Shown piece by piece: positions 40,251 to 48,985 of a stretch of 64,000 nucleotides of DNA. Made by a program: the position numbers and the translations under genes. The DNA comes from Winogradskyella sp. MH6. Lineage in GTDB: Bacteria; Bacteroidota; Bacteroidia; Flavobacteriales; Flavobacteriaceae. Position 1 is the stretch's first letter; each line of letters opens with the position of its first letter. The stretch lies in NCBI RefSeq assembly GCF_022810765.1, contig NZ_CP094494.1, positions 868,001-932,000 of the forward strand, read 5' to 3'. The notes beneath the pieces were generated by a model. The model was not told where the DNA came from. It saw only the letters and a list, made by a program, of their open reading frames with translations, and ran no database searches.

Positions 40251-42545
40251 TTAATTTACAATGATCTCATCAATAAAGGTCCAAGCTTTGTTGCCAGCAC
40301 CTTGTTTACCTTCTGGGATTATGCCGTAGTTTGGAACAAGTAACTTTACTCTTTTTATTGGTCTATTGGATAAGATTGATTGTTCCCAAAACACCTTTTT
40401 TAAGTTTGGATTCCCCGAACTTTCTGGTAAAAATTTATTTGCTATAACTTCATCATTATCAAAAATAATTCTAATTGCTATGTGCTCTGGTGTATATATC
40501 CATTGCCCATTACCATCATAAAATCTAGTTTCTATTGAATTAATTTTTGTTGGCTCTTTAAAATCAATAGTAATCTCAATATCTTCTCCCCAAAACCCTA
40601 ACCATTCTTTATCTCCATATCGCGAATCGCTTCCTGAAATACCATTTATTAAACCTTCTGCTCCACTACCAGAGTAGGCTTTATGTGGTTGTTTATTAAT
40701 GGTAATTTTTGCCCCAACTGCTTTGTGGTAATTAATGTGTTGTGTAAAGGTTTTACCTAATTGTTTCTCCTCATTAAACACAGCGGCTTTGATTGTTGTA
40801 CTTTCGGTAATCGGAATTTTAGATTCGTAAACTTTTGAATTTATGGTAGGTTCGCTTCCATCTAAAGAATAGTTAATGTTCTTACCTTCAGTGAGAGTTT
40901 TTAATTCATAATACGACTTGCCTTCATCTGAAATTAAATCGCCTTCAATTTCATAAAGATGATTGGCATAGTTAATATCTAAAGCATCTAAACGCTGATG
41001 AAAGTTTTCTAACCTCGAAACAAAATTCTTGTAGTTTTTTTGTTCAGGTTGAGACCAAACCACTTCGCTCAATGCCAACATTCTCGGAAATGCCATATAT
41101 TCAAGATGTTTTTCATTCGGAATATACTCTGTCCAAATATTGCCTTGAGCACCTAAAACATATTTTGATTCTTCTGTTGTTAATTCTTCTGGAATTGGAT
41201 TAAAACCATACACTTTTTCCAACGGTAAAAAACCTCCAATAGCCAAAGGTTCATCCTCATTTTCAGATTGGTAATAATCAAAATAACAATGTGATGTTGG
41301 TGTCATTACCACATTATGCCCAGATTTTGCAGCTTCAACTGCTCCACTTGTACCTCGCCAAGACATTACCGTTGCATTGGGAGCCAAACCACCTTCTAAA
41401 ATTTCGTCCCAACCAATGATTTGTCTCCCTTTTGAGTTGAGATAGGCTTCCATTTTGGTAATGAAATAGCTTTGCAGATGGTGTTCGTCTTTTAAGCCTT
41501 CTTTCTTAATCAGGCCTTGGCAATGCACACAATTTTTCCAACGTGTTTTTGGTGCTTCGTCTCCTCCAATATGAATGTATTTGCTTGGGAAAAGTTCTAA
41601 AACCTCATCCAAAACATCTTCTAAAAACGCAAAGGTTTTTTGGTTTGGACAATAAATTTCTTCAAAAACTCCCCATTTTTTGGCAACCTCAATAGGTTCA
41701 TCTGTGCAGCCTAATTCTGGATAAGCAGCAATTGCAGCTTGTGCATGACCTGGCATTTCAATCTCTGGAATCACAGTAACAAAACGCGCTTTAGCATACT
41801 GGACAACGTCTTTAACTTCCTCTTGCGTGTAATAACCTCCATAACGATTACCATCAAACTGATGCGGTTGGTCGCTATAATGTCCAACTAAAGTTTCATC
41901 TCTATATGCTGAAACCTCTTGTAGTTTGGGATATTTTTTAATTTCAATGCGCCAACCTTGATCGTCTGTAAGATGCCAATGAAAAGTGTTCATCTTCAAC
42001 AAAGCTAAAGCATCAATGTACTTTTTGATAAAATCAATAGAAAACATATGCCTTGCCACATCGAGATGCATACCACGATACGAAAATTGAGGTTCATCCT
42101 TCACTATCAATGCCTGAATAGCAATTTCATTTTCTGAGAACGTATCATTTTCCAGACCAACAGGCATTAATTGCCTTAAGGTTTGCACAGCATAAAATGC
42201 ACCTTGGTCTGTTGAAGCTTTAATTGTTATTCCTTCTTTTGAAACCATTAAAATATAGGCTTCAGGCTTTAAACTTTCGTCTAGTTTAAACTGAATATCA
42301 TTTCCTTCTTTCAAATGTATTGGACTTCCGTTTTCAATAAAATCTTTTAAAAATAGCGCACTAACTTTAAGATTGTCATCGTAAGTTATTCCTGTAGATT
42401 CATCAATACTGAAAAATGAATCCATTAATTCTACAGCATCTGGAAGCGGAATAATCTGTGGTTGAATTACTTGAGCTGATTCCTCCTTACAATTAACAAG
42501 CGAAAGGGATAAAATGAAAAGTGCAATTAATTTCTTGATGTGCAT
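40251..42545 (-). CDS. Beta-N-acetylhexosaminidase, GH20, lipoprotein
   Basis: Cleaves terminal beta-GlcNAc/GalNAc by substrate-assisted catalysis. 764 residues. The lipoprotein signal has Cys19 (LSLSLVNC), the N-terminal GH20b domain runs to about residue 155, and the catalytic barrel begins at YRGMHLDVARHMFS. The catalytic Asp-Glu pair is in HIGGDEAPKTRW near residue 330, and the tryptophans of the acetamido pocket appear in MSWRGTSGAVEAAK and LGAQGNIWTEY. The C-terminal ~220 residues hold a small beta domain and an F5/8-type-C-like module (EWLGFWGEDIEITIDFKEPT), probably for carbohydrate binding. First gene of the minus-strand arm and divergent from GH92 over only 40 bases. Confidence 0.94.
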   Translation of the reverse strand: MHIKKLIALFILSLSLVNCKEESAQVIQPQIIPLPDAVELMDSFFSIDESTGITYDDNLKVSALFLKDFIENGSPIHLKEGNDIQFKLDESLKPEAYILMVSKEGITIKASTDQGAFYAVQTLRQLMPVGLENDTFSENEIAIQALIVKDEPQFSYRGMHLDVARHMFSIDFIKKYIDALALLKMNTFHWHLTDDQGWRIEIKKYPKLQEVSAYRDETLVGHYSDQPHQFDGNRYGGYYTQEEVKDVVQYAKARFVTVIPEIEMPGHAQAAIAAYPELGCTDEPIEVAKKWGVFEEIYCPNQKTFAFLEDVLDEVLELFPSKYIHIGGDEAPKTRWKNCVHCQGLIKKEGLKDEHHLQSYFITKMEAYLNSKGRQIIGWDEILEGGLAPNATVMSWRGTSGAVEAAKSGHNVVMTPTSHCYFDYYQSENEDEPLAIGGFLPLEKVYGFNPIPEELTTEESKYVLGAQGNIWTEYIPNEKHLEYMAFPRMLALSEVVWSQPEQKNYKNFVSRLENFHQRLDALDINYANHLYEIEGDLISDEGKSYYELKTLTEGKNINYSLDGSEPTINSKVYESKIPITESTTIKAAVFNEEKQLGKTFTQHINYHKAVGAKITINKQPHKAYSGSGAEGLINGISGSDSRYGDKEWLGFWGEDIEITIDFKEPTKINSIETRFYDGNGQWIYTPEHIAIRIIFDNDEVIANKFLPESSGNPNLKKVFWEQSILSNRPIKRVKLLVPNYGIIPEGKQGAGNKAWTFIDEIIVN

Positions 42546-42585
42546 TTTAGTATATTAGATGCATTAAAATTACTAATCTTTTTTG

Positions 42586-45537
42586 ATGCCTATTAAACCA
42601 ACCTTAGTTTTAATTGTTCTCATTTCTTTTTTTGGCTGTAAAGAATCGTATTCCATTAAACCTGCAAAAAAAGACAAACCATTAACTAATTACGTCAACA
42701 CATTTATTGGCACTGGTGGCCACGGTCACACCTATCCTGGCGCAACGATGCCTTTTGGTATGATGCAATTAAGTCCAGACACACGTTTAGAAGGTTGGGA
42801 CGGTTGCTCTGGCTATCATTACACTGATGAATATATCTATGGATTTTCGCATACACATTTAAGCGGCACAGGTATAAGTGACTATGGAGATGTGCTTTTA
42901 ATGCCTACCAATACTATTAATTTCAATAATGGTTCAGATGGGAAATCGGGTTACCGAGCTCACTTTTTACACGAGAATGAAAGTGCTGAACCTGGCTACT
43001 ATAAAGTACATTTAGACTCAACTGATATTGATGTTGAATTAACAGTTTCTAAACGAAGTGGTATTCATAAATATCAATTTCCTTCAGCTGAAAATCAGTA
43101 TGTGGTTTTGGATTTGGCGCACAGAGACAAACTATTAGACTATAAAATTAATCAGCTGAATGATACTGAAATCAATGGACTTAGACATTCTTCAGCTTGG
43201 GCTAAAGATCAGCGTTTGTTCTATCACATTAAGTTTTCACATCCAATAAAAGAAATTGTTTATGACGATAGCGAAGGTGTGGCTGTAAGTAAGAACTATA
43301 AATTTGAAAGTAAAAAAGCCATCATTCAATTTGAAAATCCAAACAACGAACCAATCTTAATTAAAACAGGAATTTCTGCAGTTGATGAAGCTGGTGCGTA
43401 TAAAAACCTCAAAGCCGAAGTTTTAAACAAAGATTTTGAAACCGTAAAGCAAGAAGCACAACAAGCCTGGGAATCTCAACTTGAAAAAATTGTCATAGAA
43501 AGTGATGACTTAGACAAAAAAACCAATTTCTACTCCGCACTTTACCACACTATGATTGCACCAAATATCTACCAAGATGTTGATGGTCGTTATAGAGGTA
43601 TGGATCTAGAAATTCACGAAACCAATGAATTTGACTATTACACCGTATTTTCACTTTGGGATACGTACAGAGCTGCTCACCCACTTTACACCATTATAGA
43701 GCAAGAAAAAACCAACGATTTCATCAATACATTTTTGGCAAAATATGATGAAGGTGGCATAATGCCAATGTGGGATTTATCAGGAAATTATACTGACTGT
43801 ATGATTGGTTATCATGCCGTTCCTGTTGTTGCCGATGCGTATTTAAAAGGCATCAGAAATTATGATACCAAAAAAGCTTTTGAGGCTATGAAACATTCAG
43901 CTACTCGTGATAAATTCGGGTTAGAATCTTATAAAAACTATGGTTTTATTCCTATTGATGAAGAAAGCGAATCGGTTTCAAAAACCTTGGAATATGCTTA
44001 TGATGATTGGACCATAGCCCAGATGGCAAAAGCGATGAATAAGGACGACGATTATAAAACCTACATTCAACGTGCGCAGTACTACAAAAATGTGTTTGAC
44101 CCAAGTAGTAAGTTTATGCGTGGACGTTTTAGAAACACCTGGTTTTCGCCTTTCGACCCTTATGAAGTTAACTTCAATTATACAGAAGCTAATTCATGGC
44201 AGTATAGTTTTTATGTTCCTCAGGATATTTCTGGCTTTATGGATTTGCTCGGCGGAAAAGACGCTTTAGAGTCGCAACTTGATGAGTTATTCTCTGCAAA
44301 CGCTGAAACTTCTGGAAGACACCAAGCTGACATCACAGGATTAATCGGCCAATATGCTCATGGTAACGAGCCGAGCCATCATATGGCTTACCTTTATAAT
44401 TTTGTAAATAGGCCACATAAAACCCAAGAGAAAGTTCATCAAATTTTAACCGAACTTTATAAAAACGACCCAGATGGTGTTTCGGGAAATGAAGATTGCG
44501 GACAAATGAGTGCGTGGTACGTGTTGAGTTCTATGGGCTTTTATTCTGTAACGCCAGGTTCTAATCAATATATCATTGGCGCGCCGCTGTTTGACAAAGC
44601 CACCATTAATCTAGAAAATGGAAAACAATTCAACATCACAGCACATAATCTTAGTGACACCAATAAGTATGTAGAATATGTGTATTTAAATGACGAAAAA
44701 CTGAACAATACCTACATCACTCATCAAGACATTGTGAATGGTGGTAATTTGGAATTTCATATGACCGACAATCCAGCGGTTTGGGGAAGTCAAGACGGTC
44801 AAGAGCCAAAAACCGAAATTACAGATCATATTATTTTACCATCACCATTTATTGAAAAAGGAGATATCACTTTCAGAGGTTCTACGGAAGTTGTTTTAAA
44901 TACTTCTGAAAAAGATGCCAAGATATTTTATGCTATTAATGACGAAGAATTTCAACTTTACGAAACGCCTTTCAGTATAACAGAAGACACAAAAGTGAAG
45001 TTATATTCTGAAAAAGGCAGCCTGAAAAGTCCTGAGTTAACTACACCATTTTATAAGATAGATCCTAATCTTAGTATTCATTTAGAAAGTGAATTTGCCA
45101 ATCAGTATTCAGCAGGCGGAAATGATGCGCTAATTGACGGTATTCGTAGCACCAAAAACTACAGGACAGGCAGTTGGCAAGGTTACCATAATACAGATCT
45201 GGTAGCAACAGTTGATCTAGGAAGGCAAAAAGCTATCAATACTATTTCAGTGAATTTTTTGCAAGACCAAGGTGCGTGGATTTTTTACCCAACCGAAGTA
45301 GAATGCTATGTTTCAAAAGATGGTAAAAACTATAAAGCTTTACCATCTCAAAAGATAAATACGAAAGATAGAAACAGTGAAATTGAAATAAAAACTACTG
45401 AGTTTAAAATTCCAACAACAGAATATAAATATGTAAAAATCATCGCAAAGAAACTAGGCGAACTACCACAATGGCATTTAGGTTATCCAATGGATGGCAG
45501 AAGCTGGATTTTTGCTGATGAGATTTCAATAAAATAA
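42586..45537 (+). CDS. Alpha-mannosidase, GH92, lipoprotein
   Basis: Calcium-dependent exo-alpha-mannosidase, probably alpha-1,2 or related, acting on high-mannose N-glycans. 983 residues from the ATG at 42586; the preceding TTG is not needed. The lipoprotein signal carries LISFFGC (Cys18). Family signatures follow in order: GTGGHGHTYPGATMPFGMMQ, GTGISDYGD, SLWDTYRAAHPLY, the catalytic-acid loop GNEPSHHMAYLYNF (near residue 594) and the base loop SGNEDCGQMSAWYVLSSMGF. The C-terminal ~160 residues form an F5/8-type-C-like module similar to that in the adjacent GH20. It leads the plus-strand arm with the transporter and asparaginase genes. Confidence 0.95.
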   Translation: MPIKPTLVLIVLISFFGCKESYSIKPAKKDKPLTNYVNTFIGTGGHGHTYPGATMPFGMMQLSPDTRLEGWDGCSGYHYTDEYIYGFSHTHLSGTGISDYGDVLLMPTNTINFNNGSDGKSGYRAHFLHENESAEPGYYKVHLDSTDIDVELTVSKRSGIHKYQFPSAENQYVVLDLAHRDKLLDYKINQLNDTEINGLRHSSAWAKDQRLFYHIKFSHPIKEIVYDDSEGVAVSKNYKFESKKAIIQFENPNNEPILIKTGISAVDEAGAYKNLKAEVLNKDFETVKQEAQQAWESQLEKIVIESDDLDKKTNFYSALYHTMIAPNIYQDVDGRYRGMDLEIHETNEFDYYTVFSLWDTYRAAHPLYTIIEQEKTNDFINTFLAKYDEGGIMPMWDLSGNYTDCMIGYHAVPVVADAYLKGIRNYDTKKAFEAMKHSATRDKFGLESYKNYGFIPIDEESESVSKTLEYAYDDWTIAQMAKAMNKDDDYKTYIQRAQYYKNVFDPSSKFMRGRFRNTWFSPFDPYEVNFNYTEANSWQYSFYVPQDISGFMDLLGGKDALESQLDELFSANAETSGRHQADITGLIGQYAHGNEPSHHMAYLYNFVNRPHKTQEKVHQILTELYKNDPDGVSGNEDCGQMSAWYVLSSMGFYSVTPGSNQYIIGAPLFDKATINLENGKQFNITAHNLSDTNKYVEYVYLNDEKLNNTYITHQDIVNGGNLEFHMTDNPAVWGSQDGQEPKTEITDHIILPSPFIEKGDITFRGSTEVVLNTSEKDAKIFYAINDEEFQLYETPFSITEDTKVKLYSEKGSLKSPELTTPFYKIDPNLSIHLESEFANQYSAGGNDALIDGIRSTKNYRTGSWQGYHNTDLVATVDLGRQKAINTISVNFLQDQGAWIFYPTEVECYVSKDGKNYKALPSQKINTKDRNSEIEIKTTEFKIPTTEYKYVKIIAKKLGELPQWHLGYPMDGRSWIFADEISIK

Positions 45538-45558
45538 ATAAAACTAACTAATAATCAT

Positions 45559-47229
45559 ATGAGCAATCAAAACAACAAATCGGCTTTAGCAACCTTAGTC
45601 ACCGTTTTCTTTTTCTGGGGATTTATTGCTGCATCTAACAGTGTATTTATTCCTTTTTGTAAAACCTACTTCAACATTGACCAGTTTCAATCGCAACTAG
45701 TAGATTTTGCTTTCTATGGAGCGTATTACATAGGTGCTTTATTATTATTTATTCTGTCTGGGTCTATCAAAAAAGACATTATGAATAATTGGGGCTACAA
45801 AAATGGGATTATCTACGGCTTGTTACTTTCTGCAGTTGGTGCTTTTGTAATGTATCCTGTAACTGCAGGTGCCGAACAAGGTCAAACTGGTGTATTTTAC
45901 CTAGTGCTCATCGCGTATTTTATTGTTGCCTTAGGCTTCTCGCTACAACAAACCGCTGCCAATCCATTTGCTATTGCACTTGGCGACCCAAAAACTGGTT
46001 CACATCGTTTGAATTTAGCTGGTGGAATTAATTCCTTTGGAACAACAATAGGACCTGTTGTTGTGAGTTTAGTCATTTTTGGTTCTGCAAGTTGGAGCTC
46101 TGATGAACTAGCATCTATGATTGCTAATAATGAAATTACGCTAATGACTGTGCAACAGCTTTATCTCGGAGTTGGTGTTTTATTTTTAGTTGCTGCTGCA
46201 TTATTCTATTTCTCTAAAAAATTACCAGCCTTAAAATCTGAAACTGCTTTTGAACCAGCTAATAAAGCTAGAAACTTACTCATTGTTTTAACCTTAATTA
46301 TTGTTGGGTGTTTTGGATATATTTTCAGTACCTATTCTGGCAATACTGAAGCTACAGAAGACCTAGAACATACAAGACTATTAGTTTTATTTATTGCACT
46401 ACTTGCCGTTATTACTACTGTTTTTATAGCTAATTCTAGCGCCACAAAAAAGCCTGAAGGTTGGGGAGCTATGAAATACCCTCAATTGGTTTTAGGTATG
46501 CTTGCTATTTTCACTTACGTTGGTGTTGAAGTAACTGTTGGCAGTAATCTTGGTGAACTTTTAAAACAAGAGTTTGAAAGTTCTGGCCTTAATTCCTTAG
46601 GCCTACCTGTTTTAAACGACTCTCAACTAGGCTCATACATTTCATTATATTGGGGCGGATTAATGATTGGTCGTTGGGTTGGTGCTATCACGGTTTTTAA
46701 TCCAAGTAAAGGGCTTAAAAAAGCCTTGCTTATCATTGTACCTTACATTGCATTTGGTGTTATCATTCTAGTTAATTCTATAAAGTACAGTTTCAGTTCT
46801 GATGAAATTTTATTTTTCGCTGTTTGTATTGCCGTTCAAATTGGAGGCTTTTTCTTAGCAAAAGACAAACCTGTTCAAACATTAAAAATCTTTAGTTTAT
46901 TCGGAATTATAGCTATGTTGATTGGGTTATTTGCTTCAGGTAATGTGGCACTATTTGCATTTCTTTCTGGTGGATTATTCTGTTCTATTATGTGGCCTTG
47001 TATCTTTACATTAAGTATTGCTGGCTTAGGTAAATACACTTCTCAAGGCTCTGCGTTCTTAATCATGATGATTTTAGGTGGAGCTATTATTCCACCTGTA
47101 CAAGGTAAATTAGCCGATGTATTCACCATACAATCGTCGTATTGGATGGCTGTTGCTTGCTTTGCCTATCTTTTATTTTATGCGTTTAGAACTAAGACCG
47201 TTTTAGACAAACAAGGTGTTGAATACTAA
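45559..47229 (+). CDS. FHS-family sugar:proton symporter (MFS)
   Basis: Inner-membrane sugar importer of the fucose/glucose-galactose (FucP/GluP/NagP-like) group. The N-terminal half carries [19 protein letters not shown] and the family hallmark [20 protein letters not shown]. At 556 residues it is about 120 longer than typical FucP, with an extra hydrophobic block in the middle (about residues 235-300) and another near 420-460. Its place between GH92 and the GlcNAc-asparaginase suggests import of mannose or GlcNAc released by the neighbouring enzymes. Confidence 0.92.
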   Translation: MSNQNNKSALATLVTVFFFWGFIAASNSVFIPFCKTYFNIDQFQSQLVDFAFYGAYYIGALLLFILSGSIKKDIMNNWGYKNGIIYGLLLSAVGAFVMYPVTAGAEQGQTGVFYLVLIAYFIVALGFSLQQTAANPFAIALGDPKTGSHRLNLAGGINSFGTTIGPVVVSLVIFGSASWSSDELASMIANNEITLMTVQQLYLGVGVLFLVAAALFYFSKKLPALKSETAFEPANKARNLLIVLTLIIVGCFGYIFSTYSGNTEATEDLEHTRLLVLFIALLAVITTVFIANSSATKKPEGWGAMKYPQLVLGMLAIFTYVGVEVTVGSNLGELLKQEFESSGLNSLGLPVLNDSQLGSYISLYWGGLMIGRWVGAITVFNPSKGLKKALLIIVPYIAFGVIILVNSIKYSFSSDEILFFAVCIAVQIGGFFLAKDKPVQTLKIFSLFGIIAMLIGLFASGNVALFAFLSGGLFCSIMWPCIFTLSIAGLGKYTSQGSAFLIMMILGGAIIPPVQGKLADVFTIQSSYWMAVACFAYLLFYAFRTKTVLDKQGVEY

Positions 47230-47253
47230 CCAAGCTCAACTAATTTCGAAAAA

Positions 47254-48261
47254 ATGAAACGAAGAAATTTTATAAAAAATGCTGCGCTGACAAGTGCTGG
47301 ATTAGCCGTTACAAATTCGCTATTGAGTTGTGAAGACAATTCTAAAAAAGAGAACAGTACAACTTCTGTTTCTACAACTCAAACAGCATCATTACCTTTA
47401 GTGATTGCCACTTGGCACGTTAAAAGTGCTACAGCAAAAGCTATGGAGGTACTGCAATCTGGGGGCAATGCGCTTGATGCTGTTGAGCAAGGTTGTATGG
47501 TAGAAGAAGCTGATATTAAAAATAGCTCTGTAGGCAAAGGAGGTTTGCCAGACAGAGATGGTAAAGTTACTTTGGATGCTTGCATTATGGATAAGGATGG
47601 TAATTGTGGGTCGGTTGTGTTCCTAAAAGACATTACACATGCCGTTTCTGTTGCCCGAAAAGTAATGGAAGATACACCACACGTTATGTTGGCTGGTGAA
47701 GGTGCTAAACAATTTGCAATTTCTCAAGGCTTTAAAGAAGAAGATTTACTTACCGAAAGTTCAAAAAAAGCTTGGGAAGACTGGAAAGTAAAAAGCGAGT
47801 ACAAACCTATTATTAATATTGAAAATCACGACACCATAGGTATGCTTGCCATTGATAAAAATGGTGACATTGCAGGTGCTTGTACCACAAGTGGATTGGC
47901 TTACAAAATGCAAGGACGTGTTGGAGATTCTCCAATTATTGGTTCAGGACTATTTATTGATAATGAAATTGGTGGCTGTGTTGCCACAGGCTTAGGCGAA
48001 GAAGTGGTTAAAACTGTTGGTAGCTTTTTGGTGGTAGAATTAATGCGTCAAGGCAAAACACCTCAAGAAGCTTGTGAAGAAGCTATCAGTAGAATTGTAA
48101 ATAAACCGAATAGCGATTACAAAAATTTTCAAGTAGGTTATATTGCTGTAAATAAAAAAGGTGAAACTGGTAGTTACTCTATACATCAATGGTTTAGTAT
48201 GACCAAGTTTCAAGATGGTAAAAACGAGCAGATTCAATCAGACTATTTTAATAAAACCTAG
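47254..48261 (+). CDS. N4-(beta-N-acetylglucosaminyl)-L-asparaginase
   Basis: N-terminal-nucleophile hydrolase that splits GlcNAc from asparagine, the final step of N-glycan breakdown. 335 residues. It begins with a twin-arginine motif (KRRNFIKNAALTSAGLA) followed by a cysteine in LLSCEDN, so it is probably a Tat-exported lipoprotein. The autocatalytic site is NHDTIGM, with Thr194 as the new N-terminal nucleophile. The GRVGDSPIIGSGLFID and GLGEEVVK loops match the substrate pocket of aspartylglucosaminidases. It lies 24 bases after the transporter gene and ends this operon. Confidence 0.95.
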   Translation: MKRRNFIKNAALTSAGLAVTNSLLSCEDNSKKENSTTSVSTTQTASLPLVIATWHVKSATAKAMEVLQSGGNALDAVEQGCMVEEADIKNSSVGKGGLPDRDGKVTLDACIMDKDGNCGSVVFLKDITHAVSVARKVMEDTPHVMLAGEGAKQFAISQGFKEEDLLTESSKKAWEDWKVKSEYKPIINIENHDTIGMLAIDKNGDIAGACTTSGLAYKMQGRVGDSPIIGSGLFIDNEIGGCVATGLGEEVVKTVGSFLVVELMRQGKTPQEACEEAISRIVNKPNSDYKNFQVGYIAVNKKGETGSYSIHQWFSMTKFQDGKNEQIQSDYFNKT

Positions 48262-48283
48262 GTGATTCATTCTATTTATCTAT

Positions 48284-48291
48284 TAAATTTG
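48284..48291 (+). promoter_or_regulatory. -7 box upstream of the response regulator
   Basis: TAAATTTG matches TAnnTTTG, 76 bases before the ATG. The -33 region is not a good match. Confidence 0.3.
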
Positions 48292-48367
48292 AATTTATAT
48301 CGTGTTTTTTTGAAACACGGAGTATGCTTAGTAACTTGCTATAAACTTTTTAAAAGCTCCCTACAAC

Positions 48368-48982
48368 ATGTCTACCATAAGAGTCCTTATTGTTGAAGAT
48401 GACCCTATTATCGGAGAGGATATTCACGACATGCTCACCAATGTAGATTATAGTGTTGTAGCCATAGCATATTCTAAAACCGAAGCCATAGATTATATTA
48501 ATGATGAACAACCAGACCTAGTTCTTCTAGATATTAATCTAGATGGTAATTACGAAGGGTTTGAGGTTGCTGCACACATCAACAAAACACGAAGAGTCCC
48601 ATTTTTATATCTTACATCATACTCTGGTAAAGAAATTATAGAACGCGCCAAACCTACAATGCCAATGGGTTATATTGTAAAACCTTTTAATGAAAAGGAA
48701 CTGTATTCTAATATTGAAGTAGCGCTTTATAATTTTTCGAAATTTGTATTACCCGTTTCTTTAAAAATTGAAATGATAAATTCTAAAATCAATACTCCAC
48801 TTACGCAAAGAGAGTTTGATATTCTTGAAGGTTTGTATGAAGGTAAAACTAATCGTCAATTAGCGGAATCGCAATTTGTAAGTGTAAATACTGTAAAAAC
48901 GCATATTAAGAACATTTACGAAAAAATGAATACGCACACACGCTCAGAAACAGTAGCTCTTATACATTCTTTGTTACACTAA
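48368..48982 (+). CDS. Response regulator, REC plus LuxR-type HTH
   Basis: 204 residues. The receiver domain starts STIRVLIVEDDPIIGEDIHD; the phosphoacceptor is Asp55 in LVLLDINLDG, with the switch Thr/Ser in LYLTSYSG and Lys in YIVKPF. The output domain is a LuxR/GerE helix-turn-helix (LTQREFDILEGLYEGKTNRQ, then VNTVKTHIKNIYEKM). The gene for its likely partner, a HisKA_2 kinase, converges on it with only three bases between stops. Confidence 0.94.
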   Translation: MSTIRVLIVEDDPIIGEDIHDMLTNVDYSVVAIAYSKTEAIDYINDEQPDLVLLDINLDGNYEGFEVAAHINKTRRVPFLYLTSYSGKEIIERAKPTMPMGYIVKPFNEKELYSNIEVALYNFSKFVLPVSLKIEMINSKINTPLTQREFDILEGLYEGKTNRQLAESQFVSVNTVKTHIKNIYEKMNTHTRSETVALIHSLLH

Positions 48983-48985
48983 TTG

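Noticed and set aside
37102-48261. Classical polysaccharide utilisation locus
   Set aside because: No susC- or susD-like gene and no adjacent HTCS or sigma/anti-sigma pair within the cluster; the HTCS is 8 kb away.
48303-48322. Inverted repeat CGTGTTT / AAACACG upstream of the response regulator as a terminator for the asparaginase gene
   Set aside because: No T run follows on either strand; the sequence after it is mixed. It may be an operator but there is no second copy.
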